Source: Macrolepiota albuminosa (lineage: Eukaryota > Basidiomycota > Agaricomycetes > Agaricales > Agaricaceae). Taken from it: 64,000 bases of DNA. The DNA lies in contig JAMWFC010000060.1 in the NCBI GenBank assembly GCA_027475525.1, forward strand, positions 434,001 through 498,000, in the 5' to 3' direction. The stretch's first letter is position 1, and every line of letters starts with the position of its first letter. Below the pieces are notes generated by a model. The model was given only the letters and a program-made list of their open reading frames with translations, made no database searches and was not told the DNA's origin. Position numbers and translations under genes: made by a program. This document shows positions 36,980 to 48,900 of the stretch, piece by piece.

Positions 36980-38726
36980 TAATAAGCCCTGTGAGGTATT
37001 GCATAACTTCCTGACAGTCCCTTGTCCAACTACTCAGAACATAGCCCCTTTAGGCACTGCATGTCTCTCCATGGGGATAGCCAGTTCCTCATAGTCCATG
37101 AACACTCCTTTGTCGACAATGAAGTGATCTGTTGCCCCTGAATCAGCATATGTAGAGATGTCTACTCTGGAGGTATGTGCTTCAGACTATCTTACAATCT
37201 GTGACTGATCAGTTCCTGTAATTGCAGGGTAGACTGTAGCAGATAGTATATATGTAATTTGGGCTTGTATGGGTGACTGTGGAGTGGTGGCATTTTGTGG
37301 AGTAGTAGATGCTGAAATGTTTGCAGCCGGCAGGGTTCCAGAGGTATGTGTCTCAGTTGATGGGGTTTGAGATATCTTACTCTTGTTCCTAAAGTTTGGC
37401 AGGAACTGACCCTTCTTTTCCCCACCTCTCCAGTAGCAATTTTCTATGGTGTGGCCATTTTGTTGGCAGTTCAGGTTGATATATACTAACTTTGGCTTTG
37501 TCTGTTGATGACGCCCAAAGTTTGGTCAGTAACAAATATAGTAATAGTGTTACCATACCAAAAGCTTGCATTGGGTGCGCTAAAAGTGATGAGGGGAGTC
37601 CCGGGCAGGTCCCAGAAAATGCGCCTGTGAAATTAAGATAAAGTTGGCAAAGGGGGTCAGCAAGTGTCAAGCGCTAAGGTAAAGCGCTTAGCGAGGTCTA
37701 AGCGTCGTTAATGCCTGCTGTAGCTGCAAGGCACGAGTGTGTCGAGGGTTAGCAAAAGTCTGCAACTGCTGATGACTTCGACGTTGCCGACCGTAAATAA
37801 AATTTGGACTGTAAGGGAGACTGGAGTAAGGGGAGCAGGAAACTCTGTTCTCTGGTGATGTATGTACAAGTCGGTAAGTACTTTTATACTACAAGGAGTT
37901 CACCATCGCCAGTGACTAATAACACCAAAGTGCGGTAAACTAGAAAATTTTATATGAGTAGCTCCAATGGTTTCAGATCCCTACCGTCCATTCAAAACCC
38001 TTAGTGGCACCAGATGGCAGATCGTGATGCTAAACCATCAATCCATCACCCTTCTGTCTGTCAAAATACCTAAGCGATGTCAGGTGCCAAATTGGGGCGC
38101 TAAGCGATGTCAGCCACCAAGGTCAAATGCCAAGCTGTCCATCAGTTTTTGATAGATCATCAACTTTCTCACTAAGTGTTGTCATTAGTGACTGATGCCA
38201 TCTGTCAGTTGTCATCCTTGCTGCCGTCAGCACTATCATTGATTGGGTACATTTCTTGTCATGCGTGGCTGTCAGGAATGGCTTAAAATGGATAAAACAC
38301 GTGCGCCAAGTTCGGAATGAGTGCAGCAAGGTTTCTGGAGCCAATGCTGAGCCTGCCGTTGATGCGCCTAACCTGTATGGGGTCCTATCACTGTGCTTGC
38401 AATGCTGTGGTAGAGATGCCTGCCTTCTGCTTTTTGGAGAATGAGATAGTCTCAGTAAACAGTGAGTGCCACATTATGTCTTTAGATGTTGTCATGGAGT
38501 ATAACCCAGCTACCACTGCATTCCAGGATTCTTAGAGAGATGTGATCAGAATTGTAAAGCTGCATTGTCCAACTTCGCTTCCTTCTCCGTTGCTAACTCC
38601 CATTTCTCTCTGATATCCTCCACATGCCTCAGGAAGTCCATACCAATCCAGATCTTTCTTTTCCAAAGGTGCAGCTGGTGCTGTTAGGGTACTTCCTGTC
38701 AGCACAAATGTGCCATCAAGAAGCAC
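36980..38726 (-). pseudogene. Ty1/copia gag-protease remnant split by a solo LTR
   Basis: On the minus strand 38726-38391 reads a degenerate copia gag start (LDGTFVLTG, LDWYGLPEACGG). After the solo LTR, 37505-36980 continues with a CCHC-like knuckle (NCQQNGHTIENCYW) and a protease start with the intact catalytic motif ADSGATDHF. Stops and frameshifts interrupt it. No LTR of its own is recognised. It is a different copy from the element at 45611. Confidence 0.75.
37506..38390 (-). repeat. Solo LTR of the gypsy family present at 50092-61230
   Basis: It runs from TGATGACGCCCAAAGTTTGG to GGGTCCTATCA, same ends and order as the 950-bp LTRs but 885 bp long and clearly more decayed, with many CG sites changed to CA or TG. 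A 4-bp duplication CTGT flanks it (37502-37505 and 38391-38394), so it is an insertion reduced to one LTR, presumably by recombination between LTRs. Confidence 0.85.
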
Positions 38727-39286
38727 TTACCATCCTGCCAGGGGTGCTACTGTACACTTAGATTGACTTGTGCATCTGATCTTAGGTACAGTGAAATATT
38801 AGTTGATTATAAAAAGGACTGAGGATTGACTTATACATCTGATCTTAGACTATACAGGGCTTGATTTCTAACAGGCTGTGCAGTTGAAGGGCACCCTACA
38901 GAGTGACATAATAATATATACTCTATTACAATCAATATGATATTTTCTACGACAGAAAAAAACAAACAAAAAAAAGATCTCGGTCATGCCGTGCGTTGCA
39001 ACGGCCCAAAGCATCACGTTACTATTTTGACGGTCGCTGACTGTGCTTGGGACTGTATGCTCTTGGTTGTGAACTTGCCGAGACCGAGGCAGTAAATTGA
39101 ATGAAACTTGTCTATCAATGCGCAACAGAACTGACGGCCTTGTCGTTATATGGTCCTGAGTAAAACTTGATATTGTCAATGTACAGTAGCGTACTTCTGT
39201 CCCAAGGATGTCCAATAGATGGAGCCAACGATGGTCATTAATATATGACAATTACAGAAAAGTGATCTCGTATGTACTACATGTTA
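38727..39286. other. Intergenic, no feature recognised
   Basis: No gene supported. A repeated GATTGACTTNTNCATCTGATCTTAG block occurs at about 38761 and 38824. The rest is AT-rich. Confidence 0.35.
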
Positions 39287-39666
39287 CTACATCTTCTTGC
39301 GTGATAAGGCAGCTAATGGCGACTCCTGATCATCCTGGGGCAACCGGTGGTGTTGCGGTGGGGTCCTCATCAACGATTCAGGAGAACTAGGTGAGTCGGG
39401 GGGAGGCGTCGCCGGGTCCTGGCGTCTAAAAGTAGTCAAACGCTTTTCCTTGAGTTTTTGTCTGCGGTCGAGTTCGGCTTGTTTGGCCTCCTCATTCTCA
39501 TCGTTGGCACGGGTCTTGATGTCATCAATGGCTTGTTCGATGATGCAAATGATGTGATCGTGAATGTTATAGTATTCTTCTGCGCGGTGCCTATAACCAA
39601 GAATGAGTGTTTTCCACCATTTGCGCACATAGGGTTCGAGGCATTTGAAATAAGGATGAAAGTGTG

Positions 39667-39820
39667 TAATAACTTTTTCGTCGAACAAATACCACTTTTC
39701 ATGTATATCAACCTTTGTCTCTTTCAATATTTCTTCATTGCCGTAATAACTTTTTCGTCGAACAAATACCACTTTTCATGTATATCAACCTTTGTCTCTT
39801 TCAATATTTCTTCATTGCCG
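39667..39820. repeat. Perfect 77-bp tandem duplication inside the kinase gene
   Basis: 39667-39743 and 39744-39820 are identical over 77 bp. Since 77 is not a multiple of three, the duplication shifts the kinase reading frame. Confidence 0.97.
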
Positions 39821-42472
39821 TCAAAAAGGCGAACGACAATGTCTCGGAGTTCTGGTTTGAACGTTGGTTCCTCGTTGCCCGTCGATTTTCCATTGTCCAA
39901 TGATTTCACAGCGTCCGGTGATTTCTCGTCCAGTTCCTCTTTCCGCCGCATATTTATGCCGGGACCCTTGCGCGTTAAGCACAGGCGGACTACAACCCAA
40001 AAGAGCGACTCCATGTCGTGAATCGCGTCATGGATGAACACCGGAGTTTGAGCAGAGCGGGCAAGAATATGGAGAAACTTTCCAGCAATGACCTCTCCAC
40101 TCATGTAGGGAAGAGTGCCCTTCAAAAGGGTCGATCAATACCGTCCTACATGCCTCGAAAGATTTTTAAAAAAAAACTGACTGTGCGCTCTCCCGGGCCA
40201 GCCACACGATCGGCAAAATTGGGCCAATCATGAGGTTTAGTTTTGTCCTCCTATATAGAACTGTGACACAGAGCAGAAAAGTGATTGGAGGTAGGCTTAC
40301 GATATTGTACCATCCTAGATTTGCCATGGAGAGAGGGTTTTCTGAGGCATACTGTTTTAACTCAAACCACTCGACAACATCTTCTATGTAGTTGACAGCT
40401 TTGTTGGGTTTGAGCCATCTCAAAGCCGTATCAAGGACATCGTCTGTTGCTTTTCTTCCTAAGCTAAGTTTGAGACCGTATGTGAGAAAGCCTCGTCTCT
40501 CCTGGAGGGTCAAGGGAGAAAGGCCAGCTATCATGGACTGTATTTCACCCATGCTACTTGCCTTCTTGGCATGATCGTAATCCATGATACGCCCGAAAGT
40601 CCCACCTTTCACAGAGTCAAAAATCAAAAGATTTCCAATACTGAGATCACGGTGGACGATGCACTTCTTATGGCCGTCTCGTAGTTCTATGACAGCGATA
40701 AACAAAACAAGAAACCCCGGAGCAAAACAGACACACCTCGGGCATAGTGCAAGAGACAGTATAAAAGCTCCAATAAAGAACAGAAAAATCTGATTTCTCT
40801 ACCCATTGGCATGAGAATATTCACATGGATACGGTCCACGAGCAAAAGAGTCGAAGGGTTAGGAGAAGGACTGGGAGATTTCTCCCCCACGTCATTCTTC
40901 TCCAGGCGATTTTCAGCCTTATCGTCACCCTCGCTTCTCATAGCCGGACCCTGTTTGACGGGATGTTCATAACGTTGAGCGACCATACCACAGCGGGCCA
41001 GCTTGAATGTGCTGTCAACTTCGCCATCAATCTTGATGTCGTGATATACGATAGCGTGCTTAAGTTCCTCATCAGTCAGTCCCTCGTCTAAGATGTCGTA
41101 CACTTGGCCTTCGGATGGGTATAACTTTGGGTCATTTGAGCCTGGCCGGATGGGTCTCCAGTAACGCTTAAGCGCATATGTCTGTCAACATGTTATCAGT
41201 GATTGATGTAATAGAAGTCGTATCCTATTCTGACCTTCTCCGGATTTTCTTTTTCATCAAATTTGACAACTTCATAGACGACGGTAGCCCGACCACAAAT
41301 CTCCGCCGAACGTAGCACAGAAATGATTGCCACAGCAATATATTTCTCGACTTTCCCATCTTCCTCGATATCAATGACCCAGTGGATGTTGTAACGACCG
41401 TTTCCGTAAACGCCCTGCCAGTCATGGGCGACTTCATAAGATGGTTTGACATCCATCGTATGAGGGAGATAAATCTTCATCGCCGGGTCCCAGCCGAGTT
41501 GTACAGGATTCATACGTGAGAAACCAGTTATGATTCGAACGAATTTTTTCCAGTCCTACAAACTGTCAGTGAATAGGACTGCTCGACAAATGATTGCTTA
41601 CTCTGTGAATATTGATTGGCGTCATTGTCATTGTCACTCCAGATCTATCACACGATACTAGGGTGAGCTCGTCATATAGAAGGACAAAACCCAATACGAA
41701 GCGCCGATCCAACTGTTCCGCCAAGACGAGACGCATGTAGCCCAAAAGCTGCTTTACCGCAATCAAACGATCCGTTTCTGAGTTGTCCCATTTAATTTCA
41801 TAAACAACATGCATGCACATCCACCAGAGCTGATAAATTTCAAGCTAGGCAGAAGTTAACAAGGCATCCACGGTTTAAGATGGACACACTCACAAGTTTT
41901 TCTAACTCATCCTTGTACTGTCCCGCATGCTTTTGGTGCTCCTTCATAGCAGCGCGCGTCTTATATGGTACTTGATCTTCCAGGTCTTTTATCTTGATCT
42001 CCAATGCTGTAATGTCGACGTCAGGTTGAGCCCCTGCGCCATCAGGACGACCGCTCGCCGTGTCATCCTCGAGAGATTTCGGAGAAGTATTGTGACGATC
42101 AACATAGACGATGTCGGTTCGAATGACCTCCAGGTCCATGGTTTTAACAATGGCATTCAGAATGGCAGCAAAAGGTTTGTAAATCTCTTTCTCCTTCGAT
42201 TTATCGTTTGGACGTTTGTCCGGGAAGTCATTCCAGCGAGAGCCAGTATATATACCATTAGACTTCAAATTGTCAAGGCTTTCCTGGAGTTTAGGTATCT
42301 CAGGGATTATGTTTTTCAAGAATTCATCGGTCTCGACGGTGTAGAGAGTGTTTTTTATATCTCTCTCGATTTCCGCTTGGACGTCGGCCATAGATGCCTT
42401 CTCGTGTATTGAACTGGCTCGCGTCGATGATTTATGAGGGGTATCACCAACCGTCAGCAGCTGCGAGGACAT
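39724..42472 (-). CDS. FunK1-type fungal protein kinase, C-terminus displaced
   Basis: Minus-strand exons 42472-41894, 41844-41602, 41555-41235, 41181-40737, 40686-40301, 40250-40182 and 40119-39724 give 812 aa in consistent phase. Features of the FunK1 kinase family, expanded in mushrooms, are the N-terminal helical region with an EIKWDNSE-type segment, a catalytic HRDLSIGN (about residues 541-548), a DYDHAK in place of DFG, a GTLPYMSGEV stretch and DMESLFWVV. These are predicted Ser/Thr kinases of unknown substrate. The present frame stops at 39724, but the normal basic, Pro-rich C-terminus (about 145 more residues, to 39287) is open in another frame. The break is a perfect 77-bp tandem duplication at 39667-39820. 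With a single copy the frame would continue. ATG 42472 was preferred to 42514 because it opens a typical N-terminus. Confidence 0.8.
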
Positions 42473-43257
42473 GATGAAGGAGGATGAGCGGTTGGGCAAG
42501 TGAGGACAGTACAAACAGTCACCTCGTCTCCTTCTTATTATGAAATGTTATCTGATTGAATCACCGGACACGAGGACAAAACAATGAGATGGCGAGATAT
42601 GTCACAAAGCCCACGTAGGACCCCTGAATATGTCAACAGCGGAAATTGAATGGGTCCCCAGTGGTTTCAAGTATAGATTCCGGAGAAACGTATGGGCTAG
42701 TCGAAACACTTAGGACGAGCACTCTTTGAGATTCTGAGACGAGAACTTGACTAGACCTCAGACAATTGGGCAGCAGTGAGTTGTCGATATGTTGTCGACA
42801 CTGAAGGACTTAGGTCACGTGATTGTGCAGGCCACCTGACTTCAGCCTTCGCCTAGGTCATGCTGTCAATTGTCCATAACTCTTTTGATCGAGACTGGAT
42901 TAGCGAGGACTTTTCTGGTCTAGTAATGCAGGTGTAATCACAGCGATAATGATATCAGTGAAAGCAGACTTAATTTGTCTTTTCAAGTTTCATATGTGTG
43001 TATCACCTTGTATCATGTGTTTATCCGTGCGCTCTGAAGCCGTGCTGTGCACTAGTGTCAGGACTTGGCAATCGTGCAAATATTGGTATAAAGAAGCCCA
43101 AGACCCTTTGATATTTTGTCTTTTTAGACACCTACTAACTGACTTTGTTGGTTCTAAGAGATCTTTCAGAATCCCCTTACTGCCATCACATCTGCGCGTA
43201 ACCACGCAAACGGAGCTACTGTACATGGTTTTGTTCGACCTCTCAAATCCCATTTCT
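42473..43257. other. Intergenic, kinase promoter side
   Basis: No gene recognised. The first 100 bp lie upstream of the kinase ATG. No clear TATA box or repeat. Confidence 0.35.
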
Positions 43258-43725
43258 TCATCGCACAAATGACCACGTCTTGATCGACTGATCCATCACG
43301 GTGGGGCGCACACGCCGCACGACGCGTGTCTCAGTACCCGCGTCGGAGTCAGAGCCAGAGTTGGAGTTGGAGTCGGAGTCGGGGGCAAGGAAGTGACGTG
43401 AGCCCGAGACGGAGAGGAGCAAGGGGCGCAGCGGGTGGAACGCGACGGAGCCTACAGCGTCTACAGCGAGAGTCAGCAGTGTGGCGGGCGGTGGAGCCGA
43501 GGTGGAGCTCACCGTCGTGTGCAGGGAACTCGAGGACAGGGCGCGTGTGTTTCGTAGTTGTAGTCACGGTCGCGGTCGGCGCGGATGCCTCTGGGTCACG
43601 GAGGTCGAATACCGATATCGACCCACACTAGAAGACGATCGTTTAGGAAGAGCGAAGAAAACAAGGAGGAAGCGCACGTGATCGCCCGAGGCAAGCCACC
43701 GGCCAGCGGGGTCATTAATTCAGAG
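43258..43725 (-). pseudogene. WD40-repeat protein, C-terminal fragment
   Basis: Minus-strand reading gives NDPAGRWLASGDHCGSISVFDLRD, split by an intron (GTGCGC...TTCTAG), then KHTRPVLEFPAHD, a second intron (GTGAGC...CTGTAG) and DAVGSVAFHPLRPLLLSVSGSRHF plus a Ser/Asp-rich tail, stop at 43258. This is the last one or two WD40 blades, similar to the WRAP53/TCAB1 and Swt21 class. The exon at 43725 opens in frame with a TGA (probably CGA changed to TGA), and earlier blades are not found upstream, where a transposon recombinase lies. It is likely a truncated, dead copy. Confidence 0.6.
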
Positions 43726-43896
43726 CTGACGATCGTGAAGGGGAGAGGAAATGAGGAATGGAATGAGGTAGAGTAAAGGATGATGGAGGAACTTAGAGAG
43801 AAACTGTGTGTTTGCGAGAAGAAATTATATTTCTCGAGTCCTGAGAAGTTCTCGAACGTCAGAACCTTAATCCGCGAGAGAGAAAGGGCCAAAAAC

Positions 43897-44892
43897 TCAA
43901 GCCAGCGGAGGTTCGAAAGGGGCGAGGTGGTTGAAGGCCATGTGAAGAAGGGATGAGAGGCGGAGGATTCGAGATGGATCATTTTCAATATATAATTTGT
44001 ATGAATCGCTGCGCCACCTGCCTAGCAGCTGGATTTTGTAATCCGAGTATCCTGCTGTGGCGGCAGCGGAGGCTGCCCCCCGTCTGAAACTGTGTCCTGC
44101 ATAAAGGCTGGGAGGCCGGCCGAGGAAAGTGCGTCTCGGATGGTGCTGATGAAATAAGAGTACGACAAAGCTGTACCGTCGAGCTGTTCAAATAGAGGCG
44201 CGCTGGCTTCGCGTGGCTGTTCTGTGAATAGGGCCTTGAGTGCAGTAATGGGGCATGTGGAGCGTCCAGGAGCTGCTGCGATAGTGATGGTGACGCCCTT
44301 GCTGTTTTGGAGGCAGGGAGTGTGAGTCGCGCATGTGTCGCGCTTTGAAAGTTGGGTAAGAATTCGATTGATTGGCAGGAAAGGTGGAGACTGGAGGAAT
44401 ACTTTCCTCCCTTGCCAACGGTGGATTCCCCGCTGCGTAGGAGCCCGGAGTAAGCCAGGCAGCAGGCTGTGTAGACAGTGGTGTGGCCAGCAGTGAGGCC
44501 GGGTTTAAGCTGACTGAGGAGGGAAGTGAGAATTGGCAGCGTGATCGGTTGGACAGGGCGATGATCTCCTTCTCCATGGTAGCGTTTGATTCTCCTGATA
44601 AGGCGTTGGACAAGAGGGGACTCAGTGGCTGGGAATAAGAGGTTGGCGTCGACGTGGAGGGATTGTACGGCTGATAGATACACTTTGATTGTCTTGGGCT
44701 GGACCCGGCCCCAAGACTGGCGATCCATGAGAGGACGGCGGGTTCTGATGCTGGCAGGATGGAACCGTCTGGGTTGTAGAGGCCGTTGAGCTGGAGATGG
44801 AGTAAAAATTGGCATTGACCGGTTCTGAGGTCTACTTTAGTAGACTGAGGTTTTACAGGACCCCCAAAAGTCCCCTTAGATGCCTGATCCAA
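43897..44892 (-). pseudogene. Tyrosine recombinase of Crypton-like element, frameshifted
   Basis: Minus-strand pieces cover a full tyrosine recombinase of about 330 aa. The N-terminal core-binding part (LQLNGLYNPDG ... VLSWIASLG) is in one frame. QPKTIKVYLSAVQSLHV through ACCLAYSGLLRSGE and ARLTLPASKT is in a second. YAGHSFRRGAASAAATAGYSDY with LLGRWRSDSYKLYI (the HxxR and final Tyr) is in a third, ending at 43897. At least two frameshifts are thus needed. Such recombinases move Crypton or DIRS-type elements; no reverse transcriptase is seen, favouring Crypton. It is inactive as read. Confidence 0.7.
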
Positions 44893-45605
44893 AATTGACC
44901 AAAATCGGGGTTTTTTACCTTAACCATTTTGGCCAGTTCTCCAGTTCTTACTTTAATAAAAACATCAGCCATCTTTTTACCTTAATCATAATCACGCATA
45001 TGAAAAAATGTATTTTTTTTTAATTGACAATGCAAAAAATTGTCTCCGCACCCTTCAGGCATGCAAAAAAAAAGTAAGATATCCACTAGGACCACAAGAT
45101 ATAGCTGCAGAATAGTCATATTAATCTTGGCTGCTGCGCAATGCTACAACAGCCACGATGATTTTTTCTTTACTGGCTTTGAGTTGCTTGAAGAATGACC
45201 AATCGGTTGCTGAAATCTTCCAGCAAGCATCAGTTCCAGTTGGTTTATCACAGAGCATGTAAAAGAAAGGTGGATGAAGGAATGAGATCAAAACGATTGA
45301 CAAGAAGTGGTTGAGATGTTGATAATGCATGAAATTGTGCACCTAAGGCAGGACACTTCCTGCTTCTTGATGGCGTCTTAGGGGGGTTATTAAAGTACCC
45401 TAAGATGGCGGGAGGTTGGACGGTTCTGCTTCTTTTTACAAAAATAGAACCTCCAAGATTTCCGATCTAAAGTACCCTAAGATGGCGGGAGGTTGGACGG
45501 TTCTGCTTCTTTTTACAAAAATAGAACCTCCAAGATTTCCGATCTACCGCCCAACCTCTTCACGTTCTCCCTTCATACCTTCATACCCTCATATCTCTGT
45601 ACCTC
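44893..45605. repeat. Non-coding, with a perfect 77-bp tandem duplication
   Basis: No gene supported. 45391-45467 and 45468-45544 are identical 77-bp units beginning TAAAGTACCCTAAG. A short palindrome GTCTACTTTAGTAGAC lies near 44830. This region probably belongs to the 5' end of the KDZ element, whose transposase starts at 62000 beyond the nested insertion. Confidence 0.6.
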
Positions 45606-45610
45606 TCAAC

Positions 45611-45924
45611 TGTTAGAAGTTATATCCTATAAGTATACAGACAATCCTCAGTCCTGTGTATAATCGACTGTATATTTGTTGTCCGTACCTATAAGTATAC
45701 AGACAATCTAGTCTATTGTAATTAAATTGGTCAGATCTGATATAATAAAGCGTACTCACCCTCAGTCCTGTGTATAATCGACTGAGGGTGGTAGGGTACA
45801 AGTCCGTGTTATATAGTATCTGCGCTCTTTGTTCTCTGCTCTTTGGCCCCAGGCCAAAGACCCCTTTGTCCGTCCTTTCATCCGGTCCAAGCGCTCTCGG
45901 TGCTCGCTCCTGCAGATCGTAACA
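45611..45924 (-). repeat. copia 3' LTR
   Basis: Begins TGTTAGAAG and ends TAACA. It contains two copies of CCTATAAGTATACAGACAATC-like and of CAGTCCTGTGTATAATCGACTG-like blocks. Confidence 0.92.
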
Positions 45925-45982
45925 CTCCTCCTCACCGAGAGCCTTCTCCTCGTATGGAAGACTGGCAGATCCCCAGGATGGT

Positions 45983-48900
45983 TCATAGCTTTGTAAATTG
46001 CGGTGTGGGCAGGGCTTTGGTAAATAGGTCGGTGACATTTTCCTTCATGTTAATGTATCGTATCATGATTTCTTTTGATGCCACACGTTCTTGCAAGAAG
46101 TGGTATTTGATGTCGATGTGTTTTACCCTTTGATGGAGCATTGGGTCTTCTGAAAGGTTGATAGCTGAGCTCTTGTCACATAAGAGGGTCGTCGGCCCTT
46201 CGGGTGCATGTCCTATCGCCGCCATGATTGCCCGCAGCCATATACATTCTTGAGAAGCTTCAAATGCTGCCATATATTTGGCTTTGCATGATGATGCTGC
46301 GACCATACGCTGTTTGTGTGTGGACCATGAGATTGATCCTGAGCTGAGAGACCATATGTATCCTCCTATGCTCCTCCTGGTATCAAGGCAGTTAGCCCAA
46401 TCGGAGTCGGTGAATCCTACCAGTTTCACTGGTTGTTTCCCCCCCAAGCCCAGACCCAGGGTCCGTGTGCCTTTGAGGTATCGTAATGTGCGGATCGCTG
46501 CATGCCAGTGTGTTTGTGTGTAGCAGTCGAGATACTGCGATAATTGCTGGACCGCATATTGAATATCGGGATGTGTTGATATGGCTAGCCAGAGTAGTCC
46601 TCCTACCAATTTTCTATACAGGCAATCTTTTCACGCTCGATCTAGGTGAGGGTCGACAGGTCTGCTCGTCGGAGCTTGGTACCAGGTTCCATTGGGGTTG
46701 ATACGGGTGTGGCCTTGGTTTGGCCGAAGAGCTGAATTAGACGGTCAATCAATACAGTTTGGGATAGGTGTACTGTTTGATCGTCCTTGTTTCACTCGAT
46801 GGCAATCCCTAGGATGTGTCTGGGTGCACCCAAGTCAGCGATAGTCCATGTGCTGGCCATTTGTGCCTTGAAGTGATCATTTGCAGCCTCCAAGCTAGCT
46901 ATCGAGAGGAAGTCGTTGACATGCACTCCCGCAATGACAACACCAATGTCAGTCTTTCAGTAATAGACGCATGCCTCACATTCAAGACGTGTGAATCCCC
47001 ATTTCTGCATGTGTCCATCCATCATTTTGTTCCATATTCTCCCAGCTTGCTTCATTCTGTACAAGCCTTTCACCAGCTTGCATACCCAGCCCTCTTTACC
47101 TGTCTCTTTGAAACCCCTCAGTTGTTCCATGAATACGGTTTTGTCCTCTGGAAGGATTCTGTTTAGGAATGCCGTCTTCACGTCAACCTGTACCACGTTC
47201 TATCCAAGAGTGACTGCCAGGTGGAGAAGAATTCTCCAAGATTCTGCATGTGCTGTAGGAGATGTAGTTTTAGTGTAGTCCCTACCATAGACTTGGTTGA
47301 ACCCTTGAATGACATGACAAGTTTTGAAGCGTGTGATTTTTCCGTTCTCATCTCGCTTGATTGTGAATACAGGTTTCCCTTTTAGTACACGGTGTCCCTC
47401 AGGCACATCTTCTCTTGGTATGAGCTTCCAGACCCCCATCTCTCTCAGAGAATCAATCTCCTCCTGATATGAAGTCCTCCATTTCTGCCTGTCTGGAGAG
47501 TTTTGGGCCTCTTCCCAAGATTTCAGGGTTTCAAGGTCAGCTTCCAGGTCAAACTCAGGGTGATCTCCAATTGTGTTCAGCGCCGCCAGTGCCTGATCTA
47601 GATTGGAATCAGGTTCTCTGATGTTATCAGTCTGGACTCACCTGAGTTCTTCGATGGCCTTTTTTTGCTCGAGCTTCCCTTCTCTCACACGCATTGCTGC
47701 CTCCTTTGACTCCTTGACAGCCTTTTCAGTGCGGGTCTCTCTTCGATCTCCCTGGTCTGCTCTTTCCATGGGAACTGTGGTGCGTTGGGATCGACGGGTT
47801 GATGGTGCTGGCTCAGATATGTTGATGGGCGGTTTAGTGGCAATTTCGACAGGTTGCGGATTGGTGAGGAGCTGTCCAGGTATGGCGGGACTCGTATTAT
47901 TGTTGTCTTGCTGGTTGTTGGAGATTGGAGAGTTCCTGGCACATTCAGCGATGGAGTTAATGGAGTTTGGGATAACGTCTGCTAGGTGTTCAATTTTGGA
48001 CTGCGTAGGTACGTCGTGGTGACTTTCAATGAAGTGGACATGATAAGAACTGTAGACCTTAGATGTTGCGCGATCATAGCATCTGTAGGCCTTGGAATTG
48101 CGATTGTGTCCAATGAGCATGCATTCGATTGACCGTTCATATATCTTTGGATTGTGTCTGTATTAAGACAAAGACCTTACACCCTATCTCCTTGATATAT
48201 GAGTAGTCTGGACATTGTCCATACCACAGTTCGTTGGGCGTTATATTTTGTACTGCGGATGTCTTAGTCTTTCTGTGGAGGTGTGCTGCTGTCAGGTAGA
48301 ACTCGTCCCACAAGAAGGGTGGGCATTTCGCTGCCAGTCTCATCGTGCGTGCTTTCCCCATTAGTGTCCTGTGCATCCGTTCTACTCTGCCCATGTGTGC
48401 AGACGTATATGGAGCGCCAGTTTCTAGCGTGATACTTTTCTCTTTGTACCATTGTTTATGGTGTTCCCCATTGAACTCGCTGTCTCGTCCTGTTCTGAGC
48501 ATAACTAGCTGCAGGCCTGTCTCATTCTCGTGAGCAAGTATCCAAGCCTTTAGTTCATCAAAGCCATTGTCTTTTGATTTCAATGGGATGGACCAAGGTT
48601 TATTGGTGTAGTCGTCAACAATGTTCATAACGTAATTATTCTCTGTCCTCGACGTGACTGCTATCTGACCAGCCAAGTCCACCCAGATCTTTTCCAGCCT
48701 CCTGGTAGCTCTGTGCCCTTTCCCTTCCTCCCTTAATTTTGGTACCAGTGTCCTGGCCTGTTTGCCGAGGATACAGTGGTTACATTTGGGAGGTTTTGTG
48801 GGGAAGGATGAGGGCATACCTTGGATCATGCCGGCACGAGCCATTTTCATAATGGATTGGAAGTTTGTGTGGCCTAGGCAGAGGTGCCAGGAGTATATGT

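Noticed and set aside
45121..45342. 73-codon minus-strand frame
   Set aside because: No recognisable family; isolated in repeat-rich DNA, so not called as a gene.
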